Shown here piece after piece: positions 20,340-30,560 of a DNA stretch of 64,000 bases. Origin of the DNA: Gracilaria vermiculophylla (lineage: Eukaryota > Rhodophyta > Florideophyceae > Gracilariales > Gracilariaceae); assembly GCA_019155205.2 (NCBI GenBank), contig JAHNZQ020003149.1, positions 52,575 to 116,574 of the forward strand, in the 5' to 3' direction. A model generated the notes under the pieces. That model had not been told where the DNA came from and did no database searches. It saw only the letters and a list, made by a program, of their open reading frames with translations. The position numbers and the translations under genes were made by a program. Positions within the stretch are counted from its first letter, which is position 1, and each line of letters begins with the position of its first letter.

Positions 20340-21253
20340 ACAGGTCCCTAAAATGCCAGAAAGGGCTGAATGATACAATCATGCTACATATGCAACAATA
20401 AAGCCCTTCCAGATGATATGTTTTACATCTTGTGAAAGCGTTTATCGCACACTCGGAATTTTTTGCATAGGTTATCTGCGATACACATAGAAGGTGGGGT
20501 TCTTCCACACATCACCATTCGGCTGAGGCAAAGCTTGCCAAAAAAAAAAGAAATACTGTTGGTCTGCGATGGTCCAGTAGAGCTCTTTGTTTCCTCGAAA
20601 GGCCATTCATCAGCTTTACGGAACAAGACTAATGCTTTTCATTTTCACTGATATTGGCTGCCCGTGTAGTGACTGACGGCTTCAATGATTCGAAATTAGA
20701 CATTCCGTGGTTCCCACTTCTTCTTATCTAGAAAATATAGAGCACGTCTTGCCCTACCCCAGCAAGGACATTTTCTGGCGGAAAATTGTGAGAAACGGTG
20801 GGATAAAGCTGGAATAGTGGCTGTTCTACAGGATTGATGAGAAACCTGGAGGGGTGCGTTAACAAAATGATGGGGTCTGTGAACCTAAATCAGTGCACCG
20901 CAGAGATTACGGTATGGGAATGGTTCGATTGCATGCGATGCCCAACAGGTGTAGCTGGGCACATTCAGTGGGATAGACGCACGGCCGTCACAAGATGCAT
21001 CACCAATCTTCCTGGCAAACATTATCTGCCAAAAACAGGCATGCAGTGAGGCATGTTAAAATTAATGCTTAACATGAGCATTATAAATTCGTTGACCATC
21101 CGAAGCCCGCGCATGCTGCTCAATGTGTCCGATATCAACCCATCATACTTAGTCTTCTGCTTTTCCGCGCACAACATACCATCTCATATGTCAAAGTGTG
21201 AAACAAACATATTCAAAAATCGCAGCGTATGCCTGGAAACCTTGCGGCCGGGC
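20340..21253. other. Intergenic, no gene seen
   Basis: 3' flank of the wall-type protein and upstream region of RbBP5. A 71-codon frame at 20834-21049 lacks family resemblance. Confidence 0.5.
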
Positions 21254-21260
21254 TATATAT
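21254..21260 (+). promoter_or_regulatory. TATA box of RbBP5
   Basis: TATATAT, about 94 bases before the ATG at 21348. Confidence 0.5.
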
Positions 21261-21347
21261 TAACTTCTAGGTAATTTTACCGGCCTTGTTCAACTCCTTC
21301 CTGAGCCATTGGCAGCAGCACGCAACGGTGCAACGTTCCTGAATACC

Positions 21348-23375
21348 ATGAATCGTGCTCTACTGAATCCTTTTGAGGCCGCTGATCTTCCTCGGGGAAT
21401 AGAAGAAGTGCTTGAACAAGAATCTGGAACATGTATGCGTTTCAACAGTCATGGCAATCTGCTCGCAGTTGGTACGAGAACCGGCCAGGTCATTTTGTGG
21501 GATTTCGACACACTGTCCATTGCGTGTGTTCTGGGCGACAGCAACATCCGGTTCCCCGCAGTAACTTCCTTGTCATTTCCCGCGCCACGAAATGCTTCCA
21601 TGGTTTTGGCGGCTCACGCTAATGGCGTTTTACGCTTGTATGATACACTATCACGGTCGATAGCATCGGAAATTACCTTTCAGATACCAATCATTCAGGT
21701 CATTTCACATCCCAAGATATCTGATATTGCAGTCGTTGTTCCCAAGAACTCGCATCCACTTATTTTGCACATTAGGAGAGGTGTATATGAAGCTAGGACT
21801 GAACAGTTTCAAACAATACAAGATCCGAGGCAGCTTGTTTACTTCAATGCCTCCGAACATCAACGCGATGTACTGGGCAAATCTGTGCCTCACACAATGC
21901 CTGTACGCCCTCCTAATGCATTTGGAAATCACAAGATGGCCACTGTTCCCGACAAGGATGATCATATTGTGTGTTCTGTTCTATGTACCCCTCATGAGTT
22001 TGAGGAAGGCGTCCCTGTAGAGAGCAGCGGAACGAAGCGCAGGAGTCCTTATTTTGTTCTGTTTGCTCGTAAGGGCGACTGTATATTGAGGGGAGGGCAG
22101 ACCGGGCTGGTGAGATCCTTTAAACTAGAACAGAATGCGAATCATAGCTACCCGACAGCACTATGCTTCTCCACAGTAATTGTTCCAGGAAAAGCTCCCA
22201 TCCGTTCGATTCAATGCTCTCGTAAGGGGGACACTGTACTCATCAACTCACAGGATCGTATCATGCGCTTATTCTTCCTAGAACAGGTCACAGACCCACA
22301 AAAAATGGATATTGTGAAACCACCTACTATGGTTCTCAATAGCACATTTGCAGAACTTGTCAACAAAGCTCAATGTCAGAGCGCTTGTTTCTCACGTGAT
22401 GGCGATTTTGTGTTAGGGGTCATGGAAGGCGCAGACCATCGCATTCATGTGTGGCGAGCTGCCGATGGGTTCCTTGATCTCAGTTTGGAAGGACCTCGCG
22501 ATGATGTAGTGCAGATCTTATGGCATCCCATGCGCCCTGTATTTGCTTCTCTGTCAACAAGCGGTTGCGTATATGTATGGATGAAGAATTTTACGGAGAA
22601 TTGGAGTGCCTTTGCCGCAGAGTTCAACGAATTGGAAGCAAATGAAGAATACGTCGAAGCGGAGGATGAATTCGATCTGAAAGACCCAGAAGATGACGAA
22701 AAACGCATAGAGGAGCGTGAGAAAGAGGAGGCAGAGGATGTCAACGTGGATGTTAGTGATAAACTGGGTTGGTTTTCATCGGAATCCGATGAGGAAGATA
22801 CATACTTCTATGTTCCAGCTGTTCCGGAGGGAGATTCTAATGTCGGATATGAGTTGATGTCTGAACGTATAATTTCGGAAAAACTCCGAGAAGACAGTCA
22901 AAAACTCGATGAGAAGGGAAGAAACCCGAAGCAATCAGATGTTGATGAGAATATGTTTATTACTGAGAGTGACCGCAAACGAAAAGTTGAAGCGTCGAAA
23001 ATATTTAAGGGATCTAAACCAAAACGATCGCGCAGTGTAGTTAGAAAGAAGGGTCGCGAGCTAAAGAATGATCGAGACGGACTGAAGAGCAATCTGAAGG
23101 GTACATCAAACGGAAGAACAACTCCTGAAGATGGGGCTGGGTGTGAGGTGGAAATCGTTCCGAATGGAAATGAGGACGTTGTAGTGTGTATGTCGAATGG
23201 AAGCTCAAGGGATGCTCATGACGATGATAGCAAGGAAGTGGTGGTCGCCAATGGGTGTAGGGAAGAATGGGTCACTACAAAAACGAAGGACGGAGTATTC
23301 GTTGATGAGGAAATCCTCGACCAGGGAGCTATTCTAGATGATCAAGAGCTCGACGATACGGTGAGTGCTGGATAA
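21348..23375 (+). CDS. RBBP5: RbBP5/Swd1 homologue, COMPASS histone H3K4 methyltransferase subunit
   Basis: Protein of 675 aa. The N-terminal half is a WD40 propeller whose blades follow the RbBP5 pattern: FNSHGNLLAVGTRTGQVILW, SIQCSRKGDTVLINSQDRIM, ACFSRDGDFVLGVMEG and WHPMRPVFASLSTSGCVYVW. The segment NWSAFAAEFNELEANEEYVE followed by acidic EAEDEFDLKD corresponds to the hinge through which human RbBP5 binds ASH2L and WDR5. The C-terminus is long, basic and acidic by turns, with nuclear localisation-like KPKRSR. The partners (Set1/MLL, ASH2L, WDR5) are known from the family and are not in this window. The frame is open from 21309 without ATG; the start chosen is the first ATG. Confidence 0.85.
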   Translation: MNRALLNPFEAADLPRGIEEVLEQESGTCMRFNSHGNLLAVGTRTGQVILWDFDTLSIACVLGDSNIRFPAVTSLSFPAPRNASMVLAAHANGVLRLYDTLSRSIASEITFQIPIIQVISHPKISDIAVVVPKNSHPLILHIRRGVYEARTEQFQTIQDPRQLVYFNASEHQRDVLGKSVPHTMPVRPPNAFGNHKMATVPDKDDHIVCSVLCTPHEFEEGVPVESSGTKRRSPYFVLFARKGDCILRGGQTGLVRSFKLEQNANHSYPTALCFSTVIVPGKAPIRSIQCSRKGDTVLINSQDRIMRLFFLEQVTDPQKMDIVKPPTMVLNSTFAELVNKAQCQSACFSRDGDFVLGVMEGADHRIHVWRAADGFLDLSLEGPRDDVVQILWHPMRPVFASLSTSGCVYVWMKNFTENWSAFAAEFNELEANEEYVEAEDEFDLKDPEDDEKRIEEREKEEAEDVNVDVSDKLGWFSSESDEEDTYFYVPAVPEGDSNVGYELMSERIISEKLREDSQKLDEKGRNPKQSDVDENMFITESDRKRKVEASKIFKGSKPKRSRSVVRKKGRELKNDRDGLKSNLKGTSNGRTTPEDGAGCEVEIVPNGNEDVVVCMSNGSSRDAHDDDSKEVVVANGCREEWVTTKTKDGVFVDEEILDQGAILDDQELDDTVSAG

Positions 23376-23713
23376 ACGCAGAGCTGTGCTACTCGACCAG
23401 AAGATAAGTGTTTCGTCATTTTCATAATATGGTTCCTGTACAACTACATAACCAAAAAGTGAAATCTAAGCATGATCGAGACCAATTGCAAATTGTATAC
23501 TGCGAAAACAGCACATCTCTTTACACCTTGACTGTTTTAGACTGAAAACTATGTAAGATGAGCGTGAAAGGGAAAAGTGTGAAGTTGTCAGGCATTGCAA
23601 CGCTTGTGTTTGCGAACATGACTCGAAAGCAAACGGCCAAACCTTGACGGAAAAGAATGTGTAACAAAACAGGCTTTATGCCCAATTGCAGTTAGAAAGA
23701 CGGTGGGACACTG

Positions 23714-24005
23714 TTAGTGGATCCCCTTTATCGGTCGTACAAGGGGGTGAAGTTGATGAAGGTAGCAAGTAGCCCACATGATGTACATGCACACGGTTGC
23801 AAGAACAACGCTTAGTTGGCCAAGACTGTTGATCGATGAACACGCGTATGTTTTCGTTAGTAAGATCCGGAGTAATCATTGGAACGCGAAAGGACTCAAC
23901 GTACGCTTGGGCATCCTTGTCATTTCGGTAGATGGCGGACACAATGAAGTACGAGATGAGACCCAGCACAAGGAAAATGACAGTTCCAGTCAGCAGCGCG
24001 CCCAT
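23714..24005 (-). CDS. VMA9: V-type proton ATPase subunit e, one intron
   Basis: Two exons on the minus strand: exon 1 at 23905-24005 and exon 2 at 23714-23825, giving 70 aa. The 79-base intron (23826-23904) starts GTACGTTGAG, contains the yeast-like branch sequence TTACTAACG and ends CAACAG. Reading through without splicing destroys the C-terminus. The spliced protein has two membrane helices (TVIFLVLGLISYFIVSAIY and LSVVLATVCMYIMWATCYL) followed by HQLHPLVRPIK. This is the standard form of subunit e of the membrane Vo sector, a small hydrophobic protein of about 70-80 aa needed for Vo function or assembly in fungi and animals. No TATA box was seen. It is convergent with RbBP5. Confidence 0.85.
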
Positions 24006-24762
24006 TTTAGGAGAAGAAAACGATTAGAACTGGCGTCCAAAATTGGAATGCACACCGTGGATGACGATGGGAAGAAAGCGGGAGCGATGAAGGGCTTAAG
24101 TGAGAGACGAGACGGAGATTGGCGATTATTTGGAAGGGATGTGGGCCAGCGCTTCGGCATGCAAGTTCTTGTTACGCAAACGCTATGGCGAAACCAACGG
24201 TTTTGGCTTGGCTCGAGACCTTTGACCACTGATGTAAGCAACCTCTCATACGCGTGGAATAGTGGACACATGTGAATAAACCCATAAATTGTAAAAATCC
24301 GGGTCCATATTGATGAGGCCCCCAGCTATGTCGGATTTGCATTTATTTGCTTGCCCGATATCAATCAAACACTTCACTTAAAAGGAATCTGAGTCATTAC
24401 TCGAAACCCTTGCGAGCGTATTTTGTATGTGTAAGAAGAGCTTTTGTTACAGGTGAACCGATAGCCTGGTTCATGGCATTGCTTTTGGTCGTTCTAAAAG
24501 TTAGCGTCAATACATCGGAATGGGTTAAATGGCCCAAACTTAATCCCCAGTGCACCACTTCGGGAGGTACTTCTGTTGTCTAACAACATAGTGCTTCACA
24601 TTGCTCACTTGAAAACAAATGATTTACGCATGTGTTCAACCAAACGGAATACAAGCAAGCAATAAAAAATTCAAAGGCAAGCAGCACACACCTTGCCACA
24701 AAGATATGGCGGTAAAGAGGGAGTCAGTAACATGACATAAGAATATGAAGCTTATCAGGTAC
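24006..24762. other. Intergenic, no gene seen
   Basis: Upstream side of the V-ATPase e gene. A 78-codon frame at 24347-24583 has a hydrophobic patch but no recognisable family. Confidence 0.4.
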
Positions 24763-25089
24763 TTACTCTCGTTTTTCCCTTTGATTTCGGTATCTGTGAG
24801 AAAGAAATGCATGACTCACGTGGTACGTGAAGTAGAAGATTAAGGACCCAGACATGAAAGTCCCCATGTGAAATATTTGTCTGCTGTTCAAGTGTGAAGT
24901 ATCTGCCTGTTCGGCGGTGGAGGTTCATCAAAAAGTGAGGGATTCGAGCGGTTGCGAACCACGAGATGCTTTGTGAATAAGGGGTGAAGAGGATGAGTTT
25001 TGAGACGTTCTTTTACACTGAATGAGTCGGTACCTTGCTTGCTTTTGACGATGTCTTTCGGAGCCTTTCCAAATTCTGATAAATGACAT
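24763..25089 (-). CDS. Small single-membrane-span protein, one intron, family unknown
   Basis: Assembled by hand on the minus strand: exon 1 at 25034-25089 and exon 2 at 24763-24880, giving 57 aa. The intron (24881-25033) begins GTACCG and ends with a doubled acceptor CAGCAG; both acceptors keep the frame. The protein starts MSFIRIWKGSERHRQKQAR, then has a hydrophobic helix (MGTFMSGSLIFYFTYHVSHAF) and a basic tail (HRYRNQREKRE). Size and layout resemble small subunits of mitochondrial complexes, but I cannot identify it. The reading frame of exon 1 is open upstream to an ATG at 25203. The evidence is intron signals plus frame agreement, so the call is tentative. Confidence 0.45.
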
Positions 25090-25725
25090 GCACTTCACGA
25101 ACGTGCGTCGTGATGAGACACAATCATACAACTCAAGGATTTTTGATGTATTTGTTGCGCGTGAAGAATGTCGGACGGCCAAAGCATTAAAAAACAAGCG
25201 CATCGAGAGAACAAACTCTTCAATGCCAGTAAACCTCGGAGTCTGTTGGTGGGATAGCGACAGGGACGAAGCGAAAACGGGCTAGGAATGTACAAAAATG
25301 CACGTTGAGCATGTCTCGATGAACCAACCCTACTGGTGTATATGCCTGCGATCATTGTTGCAGAGATCGTGTCACTTCCAGCGATGCACGTCAAAATTGC
25401 CATGATGCGATGCCATTCCCCAAAATCTGCATCCCCCCAATAAAAGCGAAAATTACCAAAAGTAAACCTCCACATTATACCATTGATGTGTGCCATTCAA
25501 TCGTGCTTTGGCTCATCGGTTCAGGGTTGAACTGCATTTGAAAGATACCTAGCTGCCAGAGATCACCTACCGCAACGGCCATGCACCGATCTTGAAAATG
25601 AAGTGTAAGAGCTTGTTCTCCTGCATCAAGCCGCAAGTATTTAATGGGCAAAGGTTTAAATATATCCGTTGCGTTAAGATTTAGAAGACATCACAGAATC
25701 TTTATTGGTAATCCTTTTCATGCTG
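25090..25725. other. Intergenic, no firm gene
   Basis: Upstream of the 57-aa gene and downstream of the coiled-coil gene. A 133-codon minus frame (25095-25496) overlaps it and lacks recognisable features. Confidence 0.4.
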
Positions 25726-28700
25726 TTATTGGTCTAAGTGGGGCTGCTTTATGCTTCTCCTCATGAAATCTTCATTCGCGTACGATGCCAGTATTTCTAC
25801 AACTGCTTGTATCCGTTTCCTTACTTCCCATGACCTGTGTATTGTGTTGTCCAACTCTTCTACCTCTTTGTATCGAGTCGCATCCCGCAAATCAATCTGA
25901 CGAGACAGCTCACGTTCAAACCTTTTTAAACAGAATACATCCATTGCTAATTCGCAGCTTTTCTGAAACAGTTCGTAGTCACTGGCAAGATTGCTTTCAT
26001 CAGTGTCAAAGCAAGCATCATTGCGTGGTCTACAAGCAAATTTCTTGACCTTGTCATCCGCAGATTTCATGAGTGTGTGTCCAAGCTTCTTCAGATCTTT
26101 GCTGTCAGTAAACCACCACACAAGATCATACGACCCTTGTCGATCAGAACCGGCATCGCTACTTTCACTACTTGACCGACGCTTCTCAATAGAAAAAATA
26201 GAATCTGCTGAACGTTCGGCCTCAATTTCTAGTCCCATAATGTTATGTGCATCAAGATACAAATCTCGTTCGTCGACATCAAAAACGGTCGCACTACTTC
26301 CTTTCATGTAAGAGACCATGACATCATCAACTTCTTTCTCCATCATGTCAACCGGTGCCCCCCAGACCATAATTAGTTTCTCTTCGTACTTCTTTCTTTG
26401 GTTTCCGGGCATTTGCGCACGGAACTTGGATGTCAAAGCTAATCTTGCCAAGTTGATGGCTTCGATGTTCTCTTTCTGTTGGACAGTCAAGTCAAGCCTT
26501 GATTGTGCAGGAATCAGCAATTCTTTCTGCTCTTCGTTAGTTATTGACAGAACGGCCGAAACCGTTGCTCTCATCTTCATCGGTGTTTCGCAAAGCATCG
26601 CTGAGGAAGCCGCCTGAGAGTCTTTTGATGTGGCGTTAACAACTGATGCTGCAATTCCACCCGCAACGGGAATAATTGTCAAGCCAAATTTGACCATGGA
26701 AGTCCATAGAGCCCCTTTTTTGCCCATTTGGACTGCTTCTTTCATGCGGTAGATACAAACTTCGATCCCTCCGAGTTGTGATTCCAAAACTGTCAAACGT
26801 CCTGAGAAATTGTTGTATATTCCATCGACAACACGGATCAATCTTCGGAACTTGTCATCAACATGATCCTTTAGAGAAAGCTGCATTATCAGGCTGGTAA
26901 CATCAGAAGCCGTGAGAATGTGCAGATCTTCAGCCTGCTCCAAAATTTTTGCCACCAAAACCTTCTGCCCGTCGTTCAGGTCGAGTTGAAGCAGACCCTT
27001 GTAAAATCTTCTAGCGAAAAACTTACTTCGACTTTCGATTGTTGAAAGCGGATCATCAAGCCTAATCTTCATTTCCATCATATATGATATAAGCTTATGG
27101 CCATAGAGCATATCAGTGAATGTAGGGTCAACAACTTTGTTGATTGCGGAAACAAGGCGAGCCGAATTCACGAGCGGACTCTGGTTAACATGATTCTGAA
27201 ATAGAATGTGAATTGGTCTCCGAACAGTCGCTATGTACCCGTCAAGGAGATTGATCTGACCCTGCAACATCGAAAGTCTCAAACCGGTGCTTACTCTCAA
27301 TTCTTCCGCGAGAGTTTGATGCAATCGAGAGTCTGCCACACGAATCGACTTTCTTGATAAATGGTTTATTTCGTTCATATATCTTCGCAATTCGTTTTTC
27401 CGCTTCTCGGCGTTTTTTATGCATTCTTCCAAGGACATGCCATGAACGTTTGGTCGATTCATCAATGGCTTCAAAGGATCACAGATTGTGGCAAGCGAGA
27501 ATGCCATGGTAAGTTGATGGTCGAAATAGTACATGGAACGCGAAAAATCACAGATTATGGTCTTCCATTCAGTCTCGGCTTTGGGTGAAGATAAGTCATC
27601 TACAGTAGGTTGCACAAGTTCTACGAAAAGCTTAGTTATGCGTCGCTGTCGCTCTTCAGCACCGGATATTGCTTTCTTAATTCTTTTAAGTCCAGAAATG
27701 ATGGATTCTTGCAATACCTGAGCGTCTTGGGAAAGAACGTCCTTCAACTGAAACTGATCAGACCTCTTGAAGTCTCTTTGTCCGTCAATGGCAGACACCG
27801 CCATTTTATTATTTTCTTTCGGAGACATAGGAGGAGATTCTTGGGCTGTGCAAGCCCTGAAAGCCACGTAGTCGCATTGATTACTCAGTTCTTGACATAA
27901 GGAGTACACCAGAGAAATCTTTCTACTTTGACTTTTCTCCCGTAACTGATGTACAAGCATACATTCTGCCGGTTGATTTGTGCGAATTCCCTTCAAGTCC
28001 TTGATTAATTCCCTGATAATACTCTGTAGTTTTCTGATCGCTTCATCACGAGTTCTTATGATTCTCACTGCTCCCTCAGATGCTTGTTTCGATTTTCTCT
28101 CATAAAGAATACGCCCCCCAACCACAGACCTGGCGAGGGTTTCAAAGCAAGACAGCTGTTCTTGCAGGTCTGCGCTCTGGATTTCGTATATTACTTTCCG
28201 TGGATCCTTGAAAGGAAAATAAATGAGAAGATTTAGCTTCTCCAGCTCGTGAATGCATTCAAAAAGGGATTCTATTCTGCTTTTTAGAAGCCGTATGAGC
28301 TTCTGCACATCTTTTGAACGTTCCGATGGAGCTGCAGACAGTAGTCGATCTTCTTCCTCATACTTTTTCAGAACTTCCTCCGACTTCAATAACTGCTGTT
28401 CCTTTTCGGAAATCGAGGAGTTGCATTGTTGGATCTCATGTGTAATCATACGAGCATTCTTCGAAATGTTATCCCCATACGTTCTAAGATCTTCTTTGTC
28501 CAGATTCATTTTTTGAACAAGCTCATGGGTTAAAGCTTTTACACGAAATAGGCGGAGAAGGTCGATGCGTTTCTCAGTGTCGTGTTTGTCGCACAATAAT
28601 CTCTCGAGAGTATCTGTAACTTGAATTAGCTCAGCTTTCAACTTCTTGATCTTCTTGGAGCTCTTCTTGGTGATAACATCAAAACTTCTCCTTTTCGAAG

Positions 28701-28956
28701 TAGACAGAGCGGTTTCTCTGTCAATTTGGAAAGATATGTGTTCCCGTTCTTGAGATAAATGAAGCATCTGGCCAAGTTGGAAGGAAAGAATCTCAGATTG
28801 TTGGTATATTAGCGATTCCGTGTCTTGAACTTCAAACCACTCGGGAACTTCATACGAATCCACCGGAATAGTCCTTTGGATTTGAATAGGCTTAATGTGA
28901 ATAGACTTGTGGGCGTATACGCCCTTTCCTTTGAAACAGGCCATCATATTGAGCAT
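25726..28956 (-). CDS. Large coiled-coil protein with one hydrophobic segment, family unknown
   Basis: About 1,076 aa in one uninterrupted frame. Residues 50-350 and many later segments are charged and heptad-like, for example KSSKKIKKLKAELIQVTDTL and SISEKEQQLLKSEEVLKKYE, indicating long coiled coils. Around residues 745-770 a glycine-rich hydrophobic stretch (VKFGLTIIPVAGGIAASVV) stands out and may insert into membranes. It is followed by a Ser-rich linker (RRSSSESSDAGSD) and a further helical C-terminal part with several Cys. I recognise no family. The frame is open upstream to 28980 without ATG; ATGs at 28956, 28947 and 28944 are possible starts. A structural, tethering or membrane-remodelling protein is possible, but this is only inference. 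Confidence 0.75.
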   Translation of the reverse strand: MLNMMACFKGKGVYAHKSIHIKPIQIQRTIPVDSYEVPEWFEVQDTESLIYQQSEILSFQLGQMLHLSQEREHISFQIDRETALSTSKRRSFDVITKKSSKKIKKLKAELIQVTDTLERLLCDKHDTEKRIDLLRLFRVKALTHELVQKMNLDKEDLRTYGDNISKNARMITHEIQQCNSSISEKEQQLLKSEEVLKKYEEEDRLLSAAPSERSKDVQKLIRLLKSRIESLFECIHELEKLNLLIYFPFKDPRKVIYEIQSADLQEQLSCFETLARSVVGGRILYERKSKQASEGAVRIIRTRDEAIRKLQSIIRELIKDLKGIRTNQPAECMLVHQLREKSQSRKISLVYSLCQELSNQCDYVAFRACTAQESPPMSPKENNKMAVSAIDGQRDFKRSDQFQLKDVLSQDAQVLQESIISGLKRIKKAISGAEERQRRITKLFVELVQPTVDDLSSPKAETEWKTIICDFSRSMYYFDHQLTMAFSLATICDPLKPLMNRPNVHGMSLEECIKNAEKRKNELRRYMNEINHLSRKSIRVADSRLHQTLAEELRVSTGLRLSMLQGQINLLDGYIATVRRPIHILFQNHVNQSPLVNSARLVSAINKVVDPTFTDMLYGHKLISYMMEMKIRLDDPLSTIESRSKFFARRFYKGLLQLDLNDGQKVLVAKILEQAEDLHILTASDVTSLIMQLSLKDHVDDKFRRLIRVVDGIYNNFSGRLTVLESQLGGIEVCIYRMKEAVQMGKKGALWTSMVKFGLTIIPVAGGIAASVVNATSKDSQAASSAMLCETPMKMRATVSAVLSITNEEQKELLIPAQSRLDLTVQQKENIEAINLARLALTSKFRAQMPGNQRKKYEEKLIMVWGAPVDMMEKEVDDVMVSYMKGSSATVFDVDERDLYLDAHNIMGLEIEAERSADSIFSIEKRRSSSESSDAGSDRQGSYDLVWWFTDSKDLKKLGHTLMKSADDKVKKFACRPRNDACFDTDESNLASDYELFQKSCELAMDVFCLKRFERELSRQIDLRDATRYKEVEELDNTIHRSWEVRKRIQAVVEILASYANEDFMRRSIKQPHLDQ

Positions 28957-29111
28957 GTGAGTAATGTGTGAATGATTCAATGAAAAATAACAAGATGAAT
29001 GTTAAACCGTGGTAACAGAAAATGATTACGTAGTGAGGGTTTGGTATTTCTCCTGAGACGTCAGTAAAATACAGTGAAGTTGTTCTTCATGCAGAGCGAG
29101 TCTGAAGGTAG

Positions 29112-29378
29112 CTAGATGTCTACTTCGTACACATATCCTCTGTTCCTCAAACCTCTAAAGACAAGAACTGCACGGCCCAGACAAGTAAAGAGTGTCAGCG
29201 GTGCTGCGAATGCAACAAAGATGCCCGCGGCTAAAACCATATGCATACTGACACATTGTACAGACTGCATCAATATGACAATGCTGATGACAGACGCTGT
29301 ATCTTGGGCGGCACTGAGAGTGATACGAATTGGACCACGAGGCTCTGCAGAGATGCATGATAGGGAAGGATGACTCAT
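29112..29378 (-). CDS. Possible small hydrophobic protein, 88 aa
   Basis: An ATG-initiated frame with two hydrophobic stretches (VISIVILMQSVQCVSM and MVLAAGIFVAFAAPLTLFTC) and a short charged tail. No family recognised. A second overlapping minus frame (29155-29358, Cys-rich) competes, so the gene is uncertain. Confidence 0.25.
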   Translation of the reverse strand: MSHPSLSCISAEPRGPIRITLSAAQDTASVISIVILMQSVQCVSMHMVLAAGIFVAFAAPLTLFTCLGRAVLVFRGLRNRGYVYEVDI

Positions 29379-29599
29379 ATAATCGGGCTTCGCTCGTGTA
29401 GTTTCATTCTGTACGTATCAGAAAGTAAATTGTGTTGGCCCAGAAGGGTATTAATGACCTAGAGTTTTTGGATTGAGCACAGGCTTCATTTGGAGTGTGA
29501 TGCAGAACTCGTGCGATACTGGATGCCACAAGGACCAATACAAAATCGTCTGAAGCATGTAGATGGCCCGCGAAACGGAACATTTAGAAAAGCTCATCA

Positions 29600-30560
29600 C
29601 AATCGACCTACCAATACATTTTAACATTTCGGAAGGGGTTTTAGTGAAGTAACGCGCAAGCAACTGCGTGGCATTCCTTTAAAATCAAAAAGTTAATCCT
29701 TACTGTGGAAAATTAAACCGCAACATTATCTACGTAAAGAAACAATTTACTTTTCAAATAAACATATGTAAACCGTTATAAAAAGATGTTTAAAAATTAT
29801 TTAAAAGCCTTTTTGAGTTTATATTGCTTACCAAAGAGGCTATAACTGTAGTTATTTCTATCAGAAGTTCAGTCCAAACCATAAGATAAGCTATACTAGA
29901 ACTTCAGTGTTTTCAACTTTTGTTTGCTCTTATTTATTTATGATAGCAACATTTAAAGCAATGTGATTTATCTAAATTAAAGATCTTCTGAAGTAAGAAT
30001 ATATCACATTTGCATCTATCTTTTCTGTAAGTGCTTTAAAAACAATAAGTCATTTTGAAGGGTTTAATATAAGCTTTTAAAACGAAAGTTATATGGTTTT
30101 ATTAACCGTTATAATTTTTTATGCTTGATTCATCGCGATTATGTTCTTTACAATAAACGAATCGTTCTTTTAATGGAAAATTTAGGGCATAAAAAATTAC
30201 CAGGATAAAGTTTTTGAGTATACTTTTGCTTCGTATCTGGGCATTATTTGGCTACCAGTAGAACGTTATGTTTGTATTGCACTAAATATTTAAGAAAAAT
30301 CGTCTAGATATGAAATGCTGTTTCAAGTATAGTATTTTATGCTTTTCATCTCGAAGATATGACGTTGTTTTGTGAAAGAAATCCGTGTTATGGAAATAAT
30401 TACGCGCCAGTTCGAAATGTCCTATCGTTTTAAACGCGATATTGCACGGTTTTGGGGAAAAAATGGCTACAGTAGGGATACTAATGCATTTTGGCGCACT
30501 TTATAGATGTGCTATACGTTTGAAACGCACTTGTATCCACCGCACTGAAACGTTTGTTCT
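29600..30560 (+). repeat. Dispersed AT-rich non-coding repeat, copy B
   Basis: Collinear with 10160-11130 in the same orientation, with shared blocks in the same order over almost 1 kb and heavy point divergence. It includes the conserved hairpin (29806-29841). No reading frame is shared between the copies. Confidence 0.75.
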
